Source of the DNA: Rhodospirillaceae bacterium Spongia-Bin9
GTDB taxonomy: Bacteria; Pseudomonadota; Alphaproteobacteria; Bin65
Length of the DNA stretch: 64,000 nt
NCBI GenBank assembly: GCA_900197615.1
Contig: FZLR01000003.1
Span: 1-64,000, forward strand
Direction: 5' to 3'
The notes below the pieces were generated by a model. It was not told where the DNA came from. It was given only the letters and a program-made list of their open reading frames with translations, and did not search any database. Positions 1 to 13,965 of the stretch are shown piece after piece. Within the stretch, counting starts at the first letter, position 1. The number at the start of each line of letters is the position of its first letter. The position numbers and the translations under genes are program-made.

Positions 1-73
1 CGGCCGCCCGGATGCCGCGGACCGGCTGGCCGATCTCGTCGCCGGCGTCGCCGAGGGGAGGCCCGCCGCATGA
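1..73 (+). CDS. murG: MurG C-terminus (partial)
   Basis: Only the last 23 codons are present, read in the frame that starts at base 2 and ends at the TGA at 71-73. The peptide has the look of the final helix of MurG ([10 protein letters not shown]), the membrane-associated transferase that makes lipid II by adding GlcNAc to lipid I. The stop overlaps the murC ATG as ATGA, which is the usual murG-murC coupling in alphaproteobacterial dcw clusters. The identification rests mainly on position, since too little sequence is left for domain evidence. Confidence 0.6.
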   Translation, partial: GRPDAADRLADLVAGVAEGRPAA

Positions 74-1491
74 TGGCGAAACCTCCCTTCGATCTGGGCA
101 CCATCCATTTCACCGGTATCGGCGGCATCGGGATGAGCGGGATTGCCGAGATCCTGCACAATCTGGGCTACCGGGTGCAGGGCAGCGACATCGCGGCCAA
201 CGCCAACGTCAGGCGGTTGAAGTGCCTGGGCATCGATATTGCGGTCGGCCACGACGAAGAAAATATCGGCGATGCGGCGGTCGTCGTCGTGTCGACGGCC
301 GTCAAGCCGGGCAACCCGGAAATCGCGGCTGCACGCGCGCGCCTGATTCCGGTGGTGCGTCGGGCCGAGATGCTGGGCGAACTGATGCGCCTGAAGTGGG
401 GCATCGCCGTCGGCGGCACCCACGGCAAGACGACGACGACATCCCTCATTGCCGCCCTGATGGACGGCGCCGGCCTGGACCCGACGGTCATCAACGGCGG
501 GATCATTAACGCCTACGGCACCAATGCCCGCCTGGGCGACGGCGACTGGATCATCGTGGAAGCCGACGAATCCGACGGCTCCTTTCTAAAACTGCCGGCC
601 ACCGTCGCCATCGTGACGAATATCGATCCGGAACATCTCGATCACTACGGCGATTTCGATGCGCTGCGCCTCGCCTTCGAAAGCTTCGTCGGCAACATTC
701 CTTTCTACGGCTGCGCCGTGCTGTGCCTGGACGATCCCGAGGTTCAGGCGATGATCCCGCGCCTGTCGGACCGTAGGCTCATCACCTACGGTCTGTCGCG
801 CCAGGCCGATATCCGGGGCGTCAATCTTCGTTACCGGGCGGACGAAACCGTCTTCGACGTCGAGATCGAGGAACGGGTCCGGGGGCGTCAGGCGCGGTTC
901 GACGATATCGCGCTGCCGATGCTGGGCGAGCACAATGTCCGCAATGCGCTGGCGGCCCTTGCCGTCGGCTGGGAACTCGGGCTGGACGAAACGGCCATCG
1001 GCAATGCCTTTGCCGGCTTCGAAGGGGTCAATCGCCGCTTCACCCGCACCGGCGTGGCAAACGGCATCACCGTCATCGACGATTACGGCCATCACCCGGT
1101 GGAAATCGCCCACGTCCTGAAAGCGGCCCGGGCAGCCTGCCGCGGCAAGGTGATCGCCGTCGCCCAACCGCACCGCTACTCGCGGCTGAACGACCTGTTC
1201 GAAGATTTCTGCACCTGCTTCAACGACGCCGACAAGGTCATCGTCGCCGACGTTTATCCCGCCGGCGAGGAGCCGATACCCGGCGCCGACCGGGACAGCC
1301 TGGTCGACGGCCTGCGCAATCGCGGCCACCGCAATGTGCGCAGCCTGGATTCCGAAAAAGACCTGCCGGGCGTGATTGCCGACATTGCCGGCGAGGGCGA
1401 CTTCGTGATCTGCCTCGGCGCCGGCAACATCACCGCCTGGGCGCATGACCTGCCCGGCCGGCTCGAAGCCCTGAACGGGGGCGCCGGATGA
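70..1491 (+). CDS. murC: UDP-N-acetylmuramate--L-alanine ligase
   Basis: Cytoplasmic ATP-dependent ligase that adds the first residue, L-Ala, of the peptidoglycan stem peptide to UDP-MurNAc. The 473-aa product has the usual Mur-ligase layout: an N-terminal Rossmann domain with a glycine-rich start ([12 protein letters not shown], about residues 15-26), a central ATPase domain with P-loop [11 protein letters not shown] near residues 116-126 and the ADESDGSF motif near 165, and a C-terminal domain with DDYGHHP near 338. Length is normal for the family. The start overlaps the murG stop; ATG codons at 70 and 73 are both possible. The stop overlaps the murB start as ATGA, so murG, murC and murB are probably translationally coupled. 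Confidence 0.96.
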   Translation: MMAKPPFDLGTIHFTGIGGIGMSGIAEILHNLGYRVQGSDIAANANVRRLKCLGIDIAVGHDEENIGDAAVVVVSTAVKPGNPEIAAARARLIPVVRRAEMLGELMRLKWGIAVGGTHGKTTTTSLIAALMDGAGLDPTVINGGIINAYGTNARLGDGDWIIVEADESDGSFLKLPATVAIVTNIDPEHLDHYGDFDALRLAFESFVGNIPFYGCAVLCLDDPEVQAMIPRLSDRRLITYGLSRQADIRGVNLRYRADETVFDVEIEERVRGRQARFDDIALPMLGEHNVRNALAALAVGWELGLDETAIGNAFAGFEGVNRRFTRTGVANGITVIDDYGHHPVEIAHVLKAARAACRGKVIAVAQPHRYSRLNDLFEDFCTCFNDADKVIVADVYPAGEEPIPGADRDSLVDGLRNRGHRNVRSLDSEKDLPGVIADIAGEGDFVICLGAGNITAWAHDLPGRLEALNGGAG

Positions 1492-2453
1492 ACGCGGTCC
1501 TGCTTCCCGGCAACGAATTGATCGTCCGTCTGCCGCCGGTTCGCGGCCATCTCGCGGCGAACGCGCCGCTGGAGCGCGAAACCTGGTTCCGCGTCGGCGG
1601 TGCGGCTGAAGTCCTGTTCCGACCGGCCGACCGGGACGACCTGATCGAGATGCTGCGCGGGATGCCGAAAGGCACGCCGGTCACGGTCATCGGCCTGGGC
1701 TCCAACCTGCTTGTGCGCGACGGCGGCGTGCGGGGCGTCGTCGTCCGGATGGGCCGCGAGATGGCCGTCGTCGATGCGGACGAGGACCGGGTCAGCGCCG
1801 GCGCGGGCGCGCCCGATCCGGCGGTCGCTGCCGCGGCGCGGGACGCCGGCCTCGCCGGCCTGGAATTCCTCTCCGGCATTCCGGGCACGATCGGCGGCGC
1901 GCTGCGCATGAATGCCGGCGCCTACGGCGGCGATATGGAAGGCATCCTGGAATGCTGCGAAGCCGTCGATCCGGAAGGCGAGGTCTATCGGCTCGGCCCC
2001 GGCGACATGGGCTTCGGCTACCGGCATTGCAGCATTCCGGAAGACTGGATATTCACCGGCGCAGTCCTGCGAGGCAGGCCCGGCGACCGGAAGGCGATCG
2101 CCGCGCGCATGGCCGAAATCCGGCAGAACCGCGAGGCCAGCCAGCCGATGCGCACCCGCACCGGCGGCAGCACCTTCCGCAATCCGAACGGCCACGCCGC
2201 ATGGCAGCTGGTCGACGAAGCCGGCTGCCGCGGCCTGGCGTGCGGCGGCGCCCGGGTTTCGGAAAAGCACACCAATTTCCTCATCAACACCGGCGACGCC
2301 ACGGCCGGCGATCTGGAAGGCCTGGGCGAGGAAGTTCGCGCCCGGGTCAAGGCCGGAAGCGGCATCGACCTGCACTGGGAAATCCGGCGGATCGGCGAGC
2401 CCCTGCCCGGCAGCGGGCCGGCCGGCGGCCCTATTCGGGAGCGCCGGCCATGA
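1488..2453 (+). CDS. murB: UDP-N-acetylenolpyruvoylglucosamine reductase
   Basis: Flavoenzyme that uses NADPH to reduce UDP-GlcNAc-enolpyruvate to UDP-MurNAc in the cytoplasm. The 321-aa protein shows the FAD-binding segments [12 protein letters not shown] (about residues 68-79) and [19 protein letters not shown] (about 130-148), and a later GSTFRNP segment carrying the serine that protonates the product. It has the compact layout of the shorter, type II-like MurB enzymes common in alphaproteobacteria. It sits between murC and ddl and overlaps both by 4 bp (ATGA on each side), consistent with one polycistronic message. Confidence 0.95.
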   Translation: MNAVLLPGNELIVRLPPVRGHLAANAPLERETWFRVGGAAEVLFRPADRDDLIEMLRGMPKGTPVTVIGLGSNLLVRDGGVRGVVVRMGREMAVVDADEDRVSAGAGAPDPAVAAAARDAGLAGLEFLSGIPGTIGGALRMNAGAYGGDMEGILECCEAVDPEGEVYRLGPGDMGFGYRHCSIPEDWIFTGAVLRGRPGDRKAIAARMAEIRQNREASQPMRTRTGGSTFRNPNGHAAWQLVDEAGCRGLACGGARVSEKHTNFLINTGDATAGDLEGLGEEVRARVKAGSGIDLHWEIRRIGEPLPGSGPAGGPIRERRP

Positions 2454-3370
2454 CGCGCGTCGCGGTGCTGATGGGCGGATTTTCCTCCGAGCGCGAGGTT
2501 TCGCTGTCGTCGGGCAAGGGCTGTGTCGAAGGCCTGCGCAATGCCGGGTTCGAGGTCACGGCCATAGACGTGACGCGCGACATGAACGCCTTGCTGAAAG
2601 CGCTCGATCCTGCGCCGGACGCGGTATTCAACGCCCTGCACGGCCCGTTCGGCGAAGACGGACGCATCCAGGGCCTGCTCGATATCCTCGGCATTCCCTA
2701 CACCCATTCCGGCGCCACTGCCTCCGCCATGGCAATGGACAAGTCCGTCAGCCGGGCGATGTTCGCGCTCAAGAAGATTCCGCTCGCCGAAGGCTGGGTC
2801 GTGCCGCGGCCGGAGCTCGACGCCTTTCCGGAGCCGGCCCGGCCCTATGTGATGAAGCCGCTGTGCGAGGGCAGTTCGGTCGGCGTCGAGCTCGTCTTCG
2901 AAAGCGACGACAAGTCGTGGCCCGACCTCAAGCGCGCTTACGCGAAATACCGCGATACGCTGATCGAGCGCTACATCCCGGGACGGGAAATTCAGGTGCT
3001 GGTGATGGGCGGCGAAGCCCTCGGCGCCATCGAAATCCGCACCGACCGCCGTTTCTACGACTATCGCGCGAAGTATTCGGAAGGCGAATCGGTTCATCTC
3101 ATGCCGGCGCCGATCCATCCCGACGCCTACGACCGGGCCCTCGAGCTGGCAGTCCGGTCGCATGCGGCGCTCGGCTGCCGGGGCGTGAGCCGCGTCGACC
3201 TCCGCTACGACGATACGGCGGGCGAGCCCGGCAGGCTCGTCGTCCTGGAGGTCAATACGCAACCCGGCATGACCCCGACCTCCCTGGCGCCCGAAATCGC
3301 CGGCCACGCCGGCTGGCCGTTCGAGCGCCTGTTGACCTGGCTGGTGGAGCACGCGGCATGCGACGCCTGA
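2450..3370 (+). CDS. ddl: D-alanine--D-alanine ligase
   Basis: ATP-grasp ligase that makes the D-Ala-D-Ala dipeptide for the peptidoglycan stem. The start was placed at the ATG at 2450, which overlaps the murB stop and begins [19 protein letters not shown], the classical Ddl N-terminus; the open frame extends upstream only as a murB shadow. The 306-aa product carries HGPFGEDG near residue 64, the EGSSVGV nucleotide loop near 143, and the C-terminal EVNTQPGMT metal and substrate motif near 268. It overlaps the proposed ftsQ start by 13 bp. Confidence 0.95.
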   Translation: MTRVAVLMGGFSSEREVSLSSGKGCVEGLRNAGFEVTAIDVTRDMNALLKALDPAPDAVFNALHGPFGEDGRIQGLLDILGIPYTHSGATASAMAMDKSVSRAMFALKKIPLAEGWVVPRPELDAFPEPARPYVMKPLCEGSSVGVELVFESDDKSWPDLKRAYAKYRDTLIERYIPGREIQVLVMGGEALGAIEIRTDRRFYDYRAKYSEGESVHLMPAPIHPDAYDRALELAVRSHAALGCRGVSRVDLRYDDTAGEPGRLVVLEVNTQPGMTPTSLAPEIAGHAGWPFERLLTWLVEHAACDA

Positions 3371-4416
3371 ACCTCGTTGCGAACAGCCGCCGCGCGCGCG
3401 AGCTCGAAGACTGCGCGGCGCTGAGCGCGGGTGCGATCATCTCCCGGGCCGCCGCGACGATGCCGGACGGCACGCCGCCGGAAGATACCCGCGTGCCGCC
3501 GACCCTCCGGCCCGACCCGGCCCCGGTCCTGCCGGCCGATCCGCCGGTTCGCCGGAACCGACGGGCCCGGCGGCGTCCGCTGCACCTGATCGGGGCGGAA
3601 ATCCGCGCGCGCTCCGCTACGGTCGCACGCTTCGTGCTGCTGATCGGGCTGTTCGGTTTTCCCGTCTGGCTCTGGCAGACCGGACGGACCGAATCGGCCA
3701 TCGCCCTGATAGACCGCAGTGCAGGGCGGGCGGGCGAAGCGCTCCGCACCGCGCTGGCCCTGCGCCTTGAGCATGTTTTTGTCGCCGGCCGCCACCTTAC
3801 GACGCGCAGGGCATTGTCGGCGGCCGTCGACATCGACCGCGGCACATCGCTGACGTCTATCGACATTCCCGCCTTGCGCAGCCGGCTTCGTGCCCTGCCG
3901 TGGGTGGAGGATGCAACCGTCGAACGGCGCTGGCCGAACGCCTTTTACATCCAGCTGCGAGAACGAAGGGCCATCGCCCGATTCGAAGACAGTGGCCGGA
4001 CAAAACTGATTTCCAGGGGCGGCGCCATCGTCGATATGGCCGCTCACGGCAATCATTGGGACAAGCTGCTGGTTGAGGGCGCCGGGGCTCCGGAACGGAC
4101 CGCCGCCCTGATCGCGCTGCTTCAGACTCGGCCGGTGCTGGCCAAACGGGTCGTTCGGGCCACCCGTCAAGGGCGACGTCGCTGGGATCTCAGATTCGAT
4201 AACGGCGTCTTCCTGAAATTGCCGGAACACCGGCCCGACGCCGCCTGGCACCGCTTCGCCGATCTGGATCGCGCGCACAACCTGCTCGCCAGAGGCGCGC
4301 TGGGCTTCGACATGCGGTCCCGCTTCGAATTCGTTATCCGCACGCCGGACGGCGAAGCCGAAAAGGGGTTCGGCGCGACGCGACGCACCGCCAACCGCAA
4401 CGGCGATCGGGGATAG
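3358..4416 (+). CDS. ftsQ: Cell division protein FtsQ
   Basis: Bitopic divisome protein linking early and late division proteins through a periplasmic POTRA domain. From the ATG at 3358 the product is 352 aa: a basic, proline-rich cytoplasmic tail of about 95 residues, one membrane span (FVLLIGLFGFPVWLW), a POTRA-like domain with the typical LPWVEDATVERRWPN segment, and a beta domain. The long tail resembles other alphaproteobacterial FtsQ. An in-frame ATG at 3460 would give 318 aa and cannot be excluded. It follows ddl with an overlap and precedes ftsA by 15 bp, the standard ddl-ftsQ-ftsA order. Confidence 0.88.
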   Translation: MRRLNLVANSRRARELEDCAALSAGAIISRAAATMPDGTPPEDTRVPPTLRPDPAPVLPADPPVRRNRRARRRPLHLIGAEIRARSATVARFVLLIGLFGFPVWLWQTGRTESAIALIDRSAGRAGEALRTALALRLEHVFVAGRHLTTRRALSAAVDIDRGTSLTSIDIPALRSRLRALPWVEDATVERRWPNAFYIQLRERRAIARFEDSGRTKLISRGGAIVDMAAHGNHWDKLLVEGAGAPERTAALIALLQTRPVLAKRVVRATRQGRRRWDLRFDNGVFLKLPEHRPDAAWHRFADLDRAHNLLARGALGFDMRSRFEFVIRTPDGEAEKGFGATRRTANRNGDRG

Positions 4417-4431
4417 GAGGCCGGTAGACCA

Positions 4432-5715
4432 ATGGCCAAACGAAACGGCGCCTCTGCCGCTGCCAGGAACCAGCTGGTCGCCGCGCTGGATATCGGAACC
4501 AGCAAGGTCACCTGCATCATCGCGCAGCTCCTGCCGGCCGGCCAACTGCGCGTGGTCGGCATCGGCAAACGCGACATGAAAGGGATGGCGCGCGGATCGG
4601 TGGTGAACATGGATGCGGCGCGCGATTCGATCGCCAACACCGTGCATATCGCCGAAAACATGACCGGCGAGACCGTGAAATCCGTGATCGTTTCCGTGAG
4701 CTGTGGACAGCCGCAATCGGAGATCATGTCGTTCAACGCGCCCATCTCGAACGGAGAAGTCGCGCCGGCCGATATCCGCCGCGTTCTGCAGCGCGGGCAA
4801 CGTATCGAAAACGAACTCGACCGCGCCCTCATCCATTCCATTCCTGTCGGCTTCCGGCTGGACGCGACTCGCGGCATCAGGAATCCGCGCGGCCTGTTCG
4901 GCGAAACGCTGGGTGCGGAAGTCCATACCATCACGGCCGAAGCCGGCCCGGTGCGCAGCCTGGCGGCCTGTGTCCGGGGCTGCCATCTGGAGATCGATCG
5001 CTTCGTCATGGCGCCCTACGCCGCCGGCCTGGCGACCCTCGTGGAAGATGAATTGACGCTGGGCGCAACGGCGATCGACATGGGCGCGGGCGTCACCGGC
5101 GCGGCCGTATTCGTGGACGGCGAGATCGTATTCGCCGATACCGTCCCGGTCGGCGGCAACCAGGTCACCAGGGATCTGGCTCACGGCCTGTCGACCCCGA
5201 TCGAGCAAGCCGAATTGCTCAAGGTCCGCTACGGCAGTGCGATCGTCGAGCCGGGCGACGACAGAGCGATCATCGAAATTCCCGCGATCGGGGCGGATGA
5301 AAATGCGCCGTCCCAACCTGCACCCAAGAGCCTGCTGACAGGTATCATCCGGCCGCGCATGGAAGAAACGCTGGAACTGGTGCGCAGCCGGCTTCAGGAC
5401 ACGCCGTACCTCCGACGCGCCGGCGGCCGCATCGTTCTGAGCGGCGGCGCCTGCCAATTGAGAGGCGTGCCCCAACTGGCCAGCACCATTTTCGACAGCA
5501 AAGTCAGGATAGGCCGCGCAATTCCGTTCGATGGCCTCGCCGAAACGGCTATGGGCCAGTCCTACACGGTGTGCACCGGATTGCTGCGCTTCGCCGCCGA
5601 AAACCGGGCAGACACCGACGGGATCGGCGGCGCACTCGGCGCGCTTGCCGCAGCCCAAACGCGTAGCCCCGGCCTGTTCGGCCGGTTCGGCGGCTGGCTG
5701 AAAGAACATCTGTGA
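4432..5715 (+). CDS. ftsA: Cell division protein FtsA
   Basis: Actin-like ATPase that tethers FtsZ to the inner membrane and recruits later divisome proteins. The 427-aa protein has the actin-fold phosphate-1 motif ALDIGTSKVTCII near residue 18, an SHS2-like insertion (about residues 90-180), the phosphate-2 motif IDMGAGVTG near 214, and a C-terminal segment, GLFGRFGGWLKEHL, suited to be the amphipathic membrane-targeting helix. The ATG is preceded by GGAGG at about 4417-4421. It lies 15 bp after ftsQ and 106 bp before ftsZ. Confidence 0.95.
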   Translation: MAKRNGASAAARNQLVAALDIGTSKVTCIIAQLLPAGQLRVVGIGKRDMKGMARGSVVNMDAARDSIANTVHIAENMTGETVKSVIVSVSCGQPQSEIMSFNAPISNGEVAPADIRRVLQRGQRIENELDRALIHSIPVGFRLDATRGIRNPRGLFGETLGAEVHTITAEAGPVRSLAACVRGCHLEIDRFVMAPYAAGLATLVEDELTLGATAIDMGAGVTGAAVFVDGEIVFADTVPVGGNQVTRDLAHGLSTPIEQAELLKVRYGSAIVEPGDDRAIIEIPAIGADENAPSQPAPKSLLTGIIRPRMEETLELVRSRLQDTPYLRRAGGRIVLSGGACQLRGVPQLASTIFDSKVRIGRAIPFDGLAETAMGQSYTVCTGLLRFAAENRADTDGIGGALGALAAAQTRSPGLFGRFGGWLKEHL

Positions 5716-5821
5716 TGAACCGAATCCTTCTTTTCACCCCTAACCGAAATCCGACGACCCGCCCTTCGCCGCGCGCCGCCACAGCAGCAGCCGGACGGAA
5801 AGGATCACCAAGGAGGCCACG

Positions 5822-7651
5822 ATGACCCTCACACTTTCCATGCCCAAATCTCCTCCCGAACTGCGACCGCGTATCGTGGTCTTCGGTGTCGGTGGCGCTG
5901 GCTGCAATGCGGTCAACAACATGCTGAATTCCGATATCGAAGGGGTTGTGTGCGTGGTGGCGAACACCGACGCCCAATCCCTCGCCCAGTCCGATTGCGA
6001 GCGCCAGATCCAGTTGGGCCTGAGCATCACGCAGGGCCTCGGCGCCGGCTCGCGGCCGGAAATCGGCCGGGCATCGGCCGAAGAGGAAATCGATCGGATC
6101 GCCGAGCAGCTAAACGGCAGCCACATGGTGTTCATCACCGCCGGCATGGGCGGCGGCACCGGCACCGGGGCAGCGCCGGTGATTGCGCGGGCAGCCCGGG
6201 ACAGCGGCATCCTGACGGTCGGCGTCGTGACCAAGCCGTTCCATTTCGAAGGCGCCCAGCGTATGCGCCTGGCCGAAGCCGGGCTCCAGGAACTGCAGGA
6301 TGTCGTGGACACGCTGATCGTCATCCCGAACCAGAACCTGTTCCGCGTCGCTAACGAGCAAACGACGTTTGCCGATGCTTTCCGCATGGCCGACGACGTC
6401 CTCCATTCCGGCGTGCGAGGCATTACCGACCTGATGGTCATGCCCGGCCTGATCAATCTGGACTTTGCCGATATCCGCTCGGTGATGTCGGAAATGGGCA
6501 AAGCCATGATGGGCGCGGGCGAGGCCCAGGGCGACAACCGGTCGATCGAGGCGGCCGAGTCGGCGATCTCCAATCCGCTGCTCGACGACGTTTCGATGAA
6601 AGGCGCGCGCGGCCTGCTGATCAACATCTCCGGCGGCCCCGACCTGACCCTTTACGAGGTCGACGAGGCGGCCAACCGGGTGCGCGACGAGGTCGATCCG
6701 GCGGCGAGCATCATTTTCGGCTCGACCTTCGATTCGAACCTGGAGGGCAAGATCAGGGTTTCGGTTTTCGCCACCGGGATCGATAGCCCGATGGCTGTGT
6801 CCCAACGTCCGACCGAACTCAAGATTCTGCGGCCGGCGACGCACGAAATCGAACACGCGTTGTCGCAGGATCGGGGCGCTGGCGAAGCAGCCCCGGCAAC
6901 CGCGGCCATATCGGCGATCGGCGGCGAGAATGCGACCGCCGCGCCGGATGCGCCTTCCGACGTTCGACATCCGGACGTTGCAGCCGTTGAGAAGGGCGGC
7001 GATGCCGAGCCGCAGTCCGAGATGTTCGCCAATTCAGCCGCCGCGGAAATTTCCGCTGCAGAGGACACCGGCGATACGGCAGAGGGCATCGTTGCAACGG
7101 AGGTTGGCGGCAGCGCCGCGCCCGAACCGGCTGAAGCCGCCGCTGGCGAAGCCGGGCCGTTTGAGACTGTCCCTGTCGAAAGACCGGCCGACCTCGCGCA
7201 GAAGGTGGAAGAGATGCTGACGCCCGGCCGGCCTGCGACTCCGGAGGAACCGCCGAAAGCGCTGCCGGAGCTGCGCTCGGTGTTGCGGCCGGAAGGGCGG
7301 CCGATCGCCGACCCTGTCTCGCCGGAACCGGAAGCCGGCACCGGCAAGCGCGAATCGATGTTCTCGTTCCTGCGCGGCCGGCGCAAGGACTCGGCCCGGC
7401 CGGCCGGGCGGGCCGCCAATCATGGCGGGGGGGACGAAGACAAGGACACTTCCCTTACGAAGCCGGGCTCGGGCGAACAAGCCGAAGCGACGGTCCGGCT
7501 GATCACCGACACCGACCGTTCTCGTCGCGAAGCCGCCGACCGGGCATCCCGAACCCAACCGCCGGCGTCGGGAAGAGACCGGAACGAGGATCGGTCCGCT
7601 GAAGACGACCTCCTTGAAATTCCGGCATTTTTGCGCCGTCAGGCGAACTGA
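5822..7651 (+). CDS. ftsZ: Cell division GTPase FtsZ (long linker)
   Basis: Tubulin-like GTPase that forms the Z ring. The GTPase core (about residues 1-320) has [11 protein letters not shown] near residue 26, the [10 protein letters not shown] signature near 110 and the synergy-loop region [11 protein letters not shown] near 215. After it comes a disordered linker of about 270 residues rich in Ala, Glu, Pro and Gly, then a C-terminal peptide IPAFLRRQ that docks FtsA and other partners. At 609 aa it is at the long end even for alphaproteobacteria, whose FtsZ linkers are often extended. A GGAGG ribosome-binding site lies at 5812-5816. A strong hairpin terminator follows at 7732. Confidence 0.97.
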   Translation: MTLTLSMPKSPPELRPRIVVFGVGGAGCNAVNNMLNSDIEGVVCVVANTDAQSLAQSDCERQIQLGLSITQGLGAGSRPEIGRASAEEEIDRIAEQLNGSHMVFITAGMGGGTGTGAAPVIARAARDSGILTVGVVTKPFHFEGAQRMRLAEAGLQELQDVVDTLIVIPNQNLFRVANEQTTFADAFRMADDVLHSGVRGITDLMVMPGLINLDFADIRSVMSEMGKAMMGAGEAQGDNRSIEAAESAISNPLLDDVSMKGARGLLINISGGPDLTLYEVDEAANRVRDEVDPAASIIFGSTFDSNLEGKIRVSVFATGIDSPMAVSQRPTELKILRPATHEIEHALSQDRGAGEAAPATAAISAIGGENATAAPDAPSDVRHPDVAAVEKGGDAEPQSEMFANSAAAEISAAEDTGDTAEGIVATEVGGSAAPEPAEAAAGEAGPFETVPVERPADLAQKVEEMLTPGRPATPEEPPKALPELRSVLRPEGRPIADPVSPEPEAGTGKRESMFSFLRGRRKDSARPAGRAANHGGGDEDKDTSLTKPGSGEQAEATVRLITDTDRSRREAADRASRTQPPASGRDRNEDRSAEDDLLEIPAFLRRQAN

Positions 7652-7731
7652 GGCGGGCGCTGACGGGATTGTGTAACACGGCGTAACAAAGCGTGATTTG
7701 AGCGTTCATCCGCCATTTTGCTAGAAGCTGG

Positions 7732-7763
7732 GCCGGCGACTCATCGAGTCGCCGGCTCTTTGT
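7732..7763 (+). terminator. Rho-independent terminator after ftsZ
   Basis: Perfect 11-bp stem (GCCGGCGACTC at 7732-7742 and GAGTCGCCGGC at 7746-7756) with a 3-nt loop, followed by TCTTTGTTT. It lies 80 bp after the ftsZ stop and 107 bp before lpxC, so it should separate the dcw message from lpxC, which would then need its own promoter. Confidence 0.8.
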
Positions 7764-7862
7764 TTGGATTGCGCCGATGTCGGGGGGCGTAGCGGCTGTA
7801 AGGCCGGTGCGGATATCCGGCACCTCCATTCGGAGCCGAACGAGAATTCGGGGAAACACCGC

Positions 7863-8855
7863 ATGGATGCGATGGACACGCCGGATAAATTCCGGGCGAA
7901 AGGATTCGCACCGCGGCCCGCGCAACGCGGCAACGTCCGTCAGACGACGTTGAAGGACGGAATCTCCTGTACCGGACGAGGGCTGCATTCCGGCGCGAAA
8001 GTCGGCATGGCCCTGCTCCCCGCGGAAGCGGACTCTGGAATTGTTTTCCGGCGGACCGATCTCGCAGGCCGCGGCGCAGAAATCGCCGCGCGGTGGGACA
8101 ATGTCGTGGACACGAAGATGTGCACGACAATCGGCAATGCCGAAGGCGTTACGGTGGGCACGATCGAACATCTTCTGGCGGCGCTGGCCGGCCTCCGGAT
8201 CGACAATGCCACAGTGGAGGTAAACGGCCCGGAACTGCCCGTGATGGACGGCAGCGCGGAACCCTTCGCCTTCCTGATCGAGTGCGCCGGGATACAGGAG
8301 CTGGACGCACCGCGCCGGGTTATCGAAATCCTGAAGCCGGTGTCGGTGGGCAATGACGAGAAATCCGCTGTCCTGATGCCGGGCGCCGGAAGCACCTACA
8401 GTTTCGAGATCGAGTTCGCCTCCGGCGCGATCGGTCGGCAATTGCGCGCTTTCGACATGTCGAACGGCGCTTTTCGCCGCGAACTGGCGTCTGCGCGCAC
8501 CTTCGGCTTCCGGGAAGAAATCGATGCGATGCACGCCTCCGGACTGGCGCGCGGCGGTTCGCTGGCCAATGCGGTGGTGGTCGACGGCAACACGGTCCTG
8601 AACCCGGACGGTCTGCGGTTCCGGGACGAATTCGTTCGCCACAAGCTGCTCGATTCGCTCGGCGACATGCGGCTGGCCGGCTACCAGTTGCTCGGCCATT
8701 TTCATGGCTATCGGTCCGGCCACGCGCTGAACATCCGGCTGCTGCGCCGATTGTTTGCCGACGACAGCGCCTGGCGCCTGGTCGAGACTGCCGGCAAATT
8801 CACGGCGGGAGAGAGCGCAGAAGCCCGTATGCGCGCTGCCCGGGCCATCGCCTGA
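7863..8855 (+). CDS. lpxC: UDP-3-O-acyl-GlcNAc deacetylase
   Basis: Zinc amidase that performs the committed step of lipid A synthesis. The chosen ATG at 7863 gives 330 aa; ATG 7872 is an alternative, and the upstream frame lies within the terminator region. The QTTLKDGISCTGRGLHSG opening is typical. Zinc ligands are visible as His in TIEHLLAAL and as His and Asp in HKLLDSLGD, and LGHFHGYRSGHALN carries the general-acid histidine. It follows ftsZ, as in many alphaproteobacteria, and is followed by bamD. Confidence 0.95.
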   Translation: MDAMDTPDKFRAKGFAPRPAQRGNVRQTTLKDGISCTGRGLHSGAKVGMALLPAEADSGIVFRRTDLAGRGAEIAARWDNVVDTKMCTTIGNAEGVTVGTIEHLLAALAGLRIDNATVEVNGPELPVMDGSAEPFAFLIECAGIQELDAPRRVIEILKPVSVGNDEKSAVLMPGAGSTYSFEIEFASGAIGRQLRAFDMSNGAFRRELASARTFGFREEIDAMHASGLARGGSLANAVVVDGNTVLNPDGLRFRDEFVRHKLLDSLGDMRLAGYQLLGHFHGYRSGHALNIRLLRRLFADDSAWRLVETAGKFTAGESAEARMRAARAIA

Positions 8856-9047
8856 AGCCGCAACCGGCCGGCTCTCTGGCCGGTCCGGCGGTTTCGGCCG
8901 CGAAATTCTTCCAAACCATCGACTGGATTGCGCAGCGAAAGACCCGTGGCGCCGGCCGCAAGGCCTATGCTATGAATCCATCGCGTTGATTCGGCAGCGT
9001 TTATCGCGTTTCGAACCAAGCAGCGCCCCAGCGTGAGATCTGCCCGC

Positions 9048-9992
9048 ATGTTCGCCAGATTTTTTCGAGCCCTGATTCGACCCTTTGTGCGGACCGCTGC
9101 GGTTGTCCCGATATGCGCAGCGCTGGCAGTGGGAGGATGCAGTTCGCTCGACCTGTTCGGCCAGGAGGCTGACGAGACCTATATCGAAGGTTCGGTCGAG
9201 CAACTCTACAACAGGGCCATGGACCTGTTGGAGGACAAGGAATACGCGGAAGCGGCCAAATTTTTCAGCGAGGTCGATCGGCAGCATCCCTATTCCGTCT
9301 GGGCGCCGCGATCGCAATTGATGATAGCCTACGCGAATTACAGGGCGAAAGATTTCGAATCCTCCCGGCTGACGGTGGACCGGTTTCTCCGGCTGAATCC
9401 GGCGCACAGCGACGTTCCCTATGCGCACTATCTCAAGGCGCTGTGTTTCTTCGAGGAAGTGCGCGACACGAAACGCGACCCGGGCCCGACCGCAGCCGCG
9501 TACGAGGAGTTCACCCTGGTCGCCGAACGTTTTCCGACGTCGAAATATGCCAAAGATTCGCGGCGCAAAGCGGCCGTACTGCGGGAACATCTCGCCGGAC
9601 ACGAAATGGAAATCGGCCGATTTTATCAGGGTAAGAACCAGCATTTGGCGGCGATAAACCGGTACAAGAGCGTGGTGCAGGAGTATCGGGAGTCGCGCTA
9701 TGTTCCGGAAGCTCTGCACCGTATGACCGAGAGCTATGTCGCATTGGGATTGCACGGCGAGGCGCAACGCACCGCAGCGGTCCTGGGCCGGAATTTCCGC
9801 AACAGCAGCTGGCACGGCGATAGCCGGGCACTGTTGAAAGGCGAGCGCTCCGCGCCGGTTGGTACGACTTCCGCGCCTGCCGCGCCGAGCAGCAGCCCGG
9901 ACAAGAAGAAATCAGCGAAAGAACCGCCGAAAACGACGGCCACGGGCAACAATAAGTCCTGGTTCGGCCGCCTGTTCGACCGGATTTTCTGA
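9048..9992 (+). CDS. bamD: Outer membrane assembly lipoprotein BamD
   Basis: Lipoprotein of the BAM complex that inserts beta-barrel proteins into the outer membrane. The protein has a signal peptide ending in a lipobox (AVGGC, Cys about residue 31 from the ATG at 9048) followed by tetratricopeptide-like helical repeats, for example LYNRAMDLLEDKEYAEAAKF and the FEEVRDTKRDP segment typical of BamD. The tail is low-complexity, rich in Ser, Pro and Lys. From 9048 the length is 314 aa; a GTG at 9033 would add five residues. The lpxC-bamD-recN order is common in alphaproteobacteria. Confidence 0.93.
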   Translation: MFARFFRALIRPFVRTAAVVPICAALAVGGCSSLDLFGQEADETYIEGSVEQLYNRAMDLLEDKEYAEAAKFFSEVDRQHPYSVWAPRSQLMIAYANYRAKDFESSRLTVDRFLRLNPAHSDVPYAHYLKALCFFEEVRDTKRDPGPTAAAYEEFTLVAERFPTSKYAKDSRRKAAVLREHLAGHEMEIGRFYQGKNQHLAAINRYKSVVQEYRESRYVPEALHRMTESYVALGLHGEAQRTAAVLGRNFRNSSWHGDSRALLKGERSAPVGTTSAPAAPSSSPDKKKSAKEPPKTTATGNNKSWFGRLFDRIF

Positions 9993-10040
9993 TGCCGACG
10001 GGCGTTGGCGCAACAGCCCTGTAACCGCTGGCTTGCGGGA

Positions 10041-13834
<3,794 letters not shown>

Positions 13835-13865
13835 TCCGCCGGTGCGGAACCGAAATTCCCGCTAC

Positions 13866-13879
13866 GCCTATGCATAGGC
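13866..13879. promoter_or_regulatory. 14-bp perfect palindrome upstream of the MFS gene
   Basis: GCCTATGCATAGGC reads identically on both strands, lies 32 bp after ligA and about 87 bp before the MFS transporter start. It could be an operator, but no regulator gene is adjacent and one short palindrome can arise by chance. Confidence 0.2.
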
Positions 13880-13965
13880 CGTCTGCCAATCCGTCGCTTT
13901 GCTTCGGCGGAGCGGCGCGGCACACTCTGCGCCCTGCTTCAAGGCCCTGACCGGACCCCCTCTCC

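Noticed and set aside
7698-7727. TTGAGC-N18-TAGAAG as an lpxC promoter
   Set aside because: It lies just upstream of the strong terminator at 7732, so its transcripts would stop before reaching lpxC.
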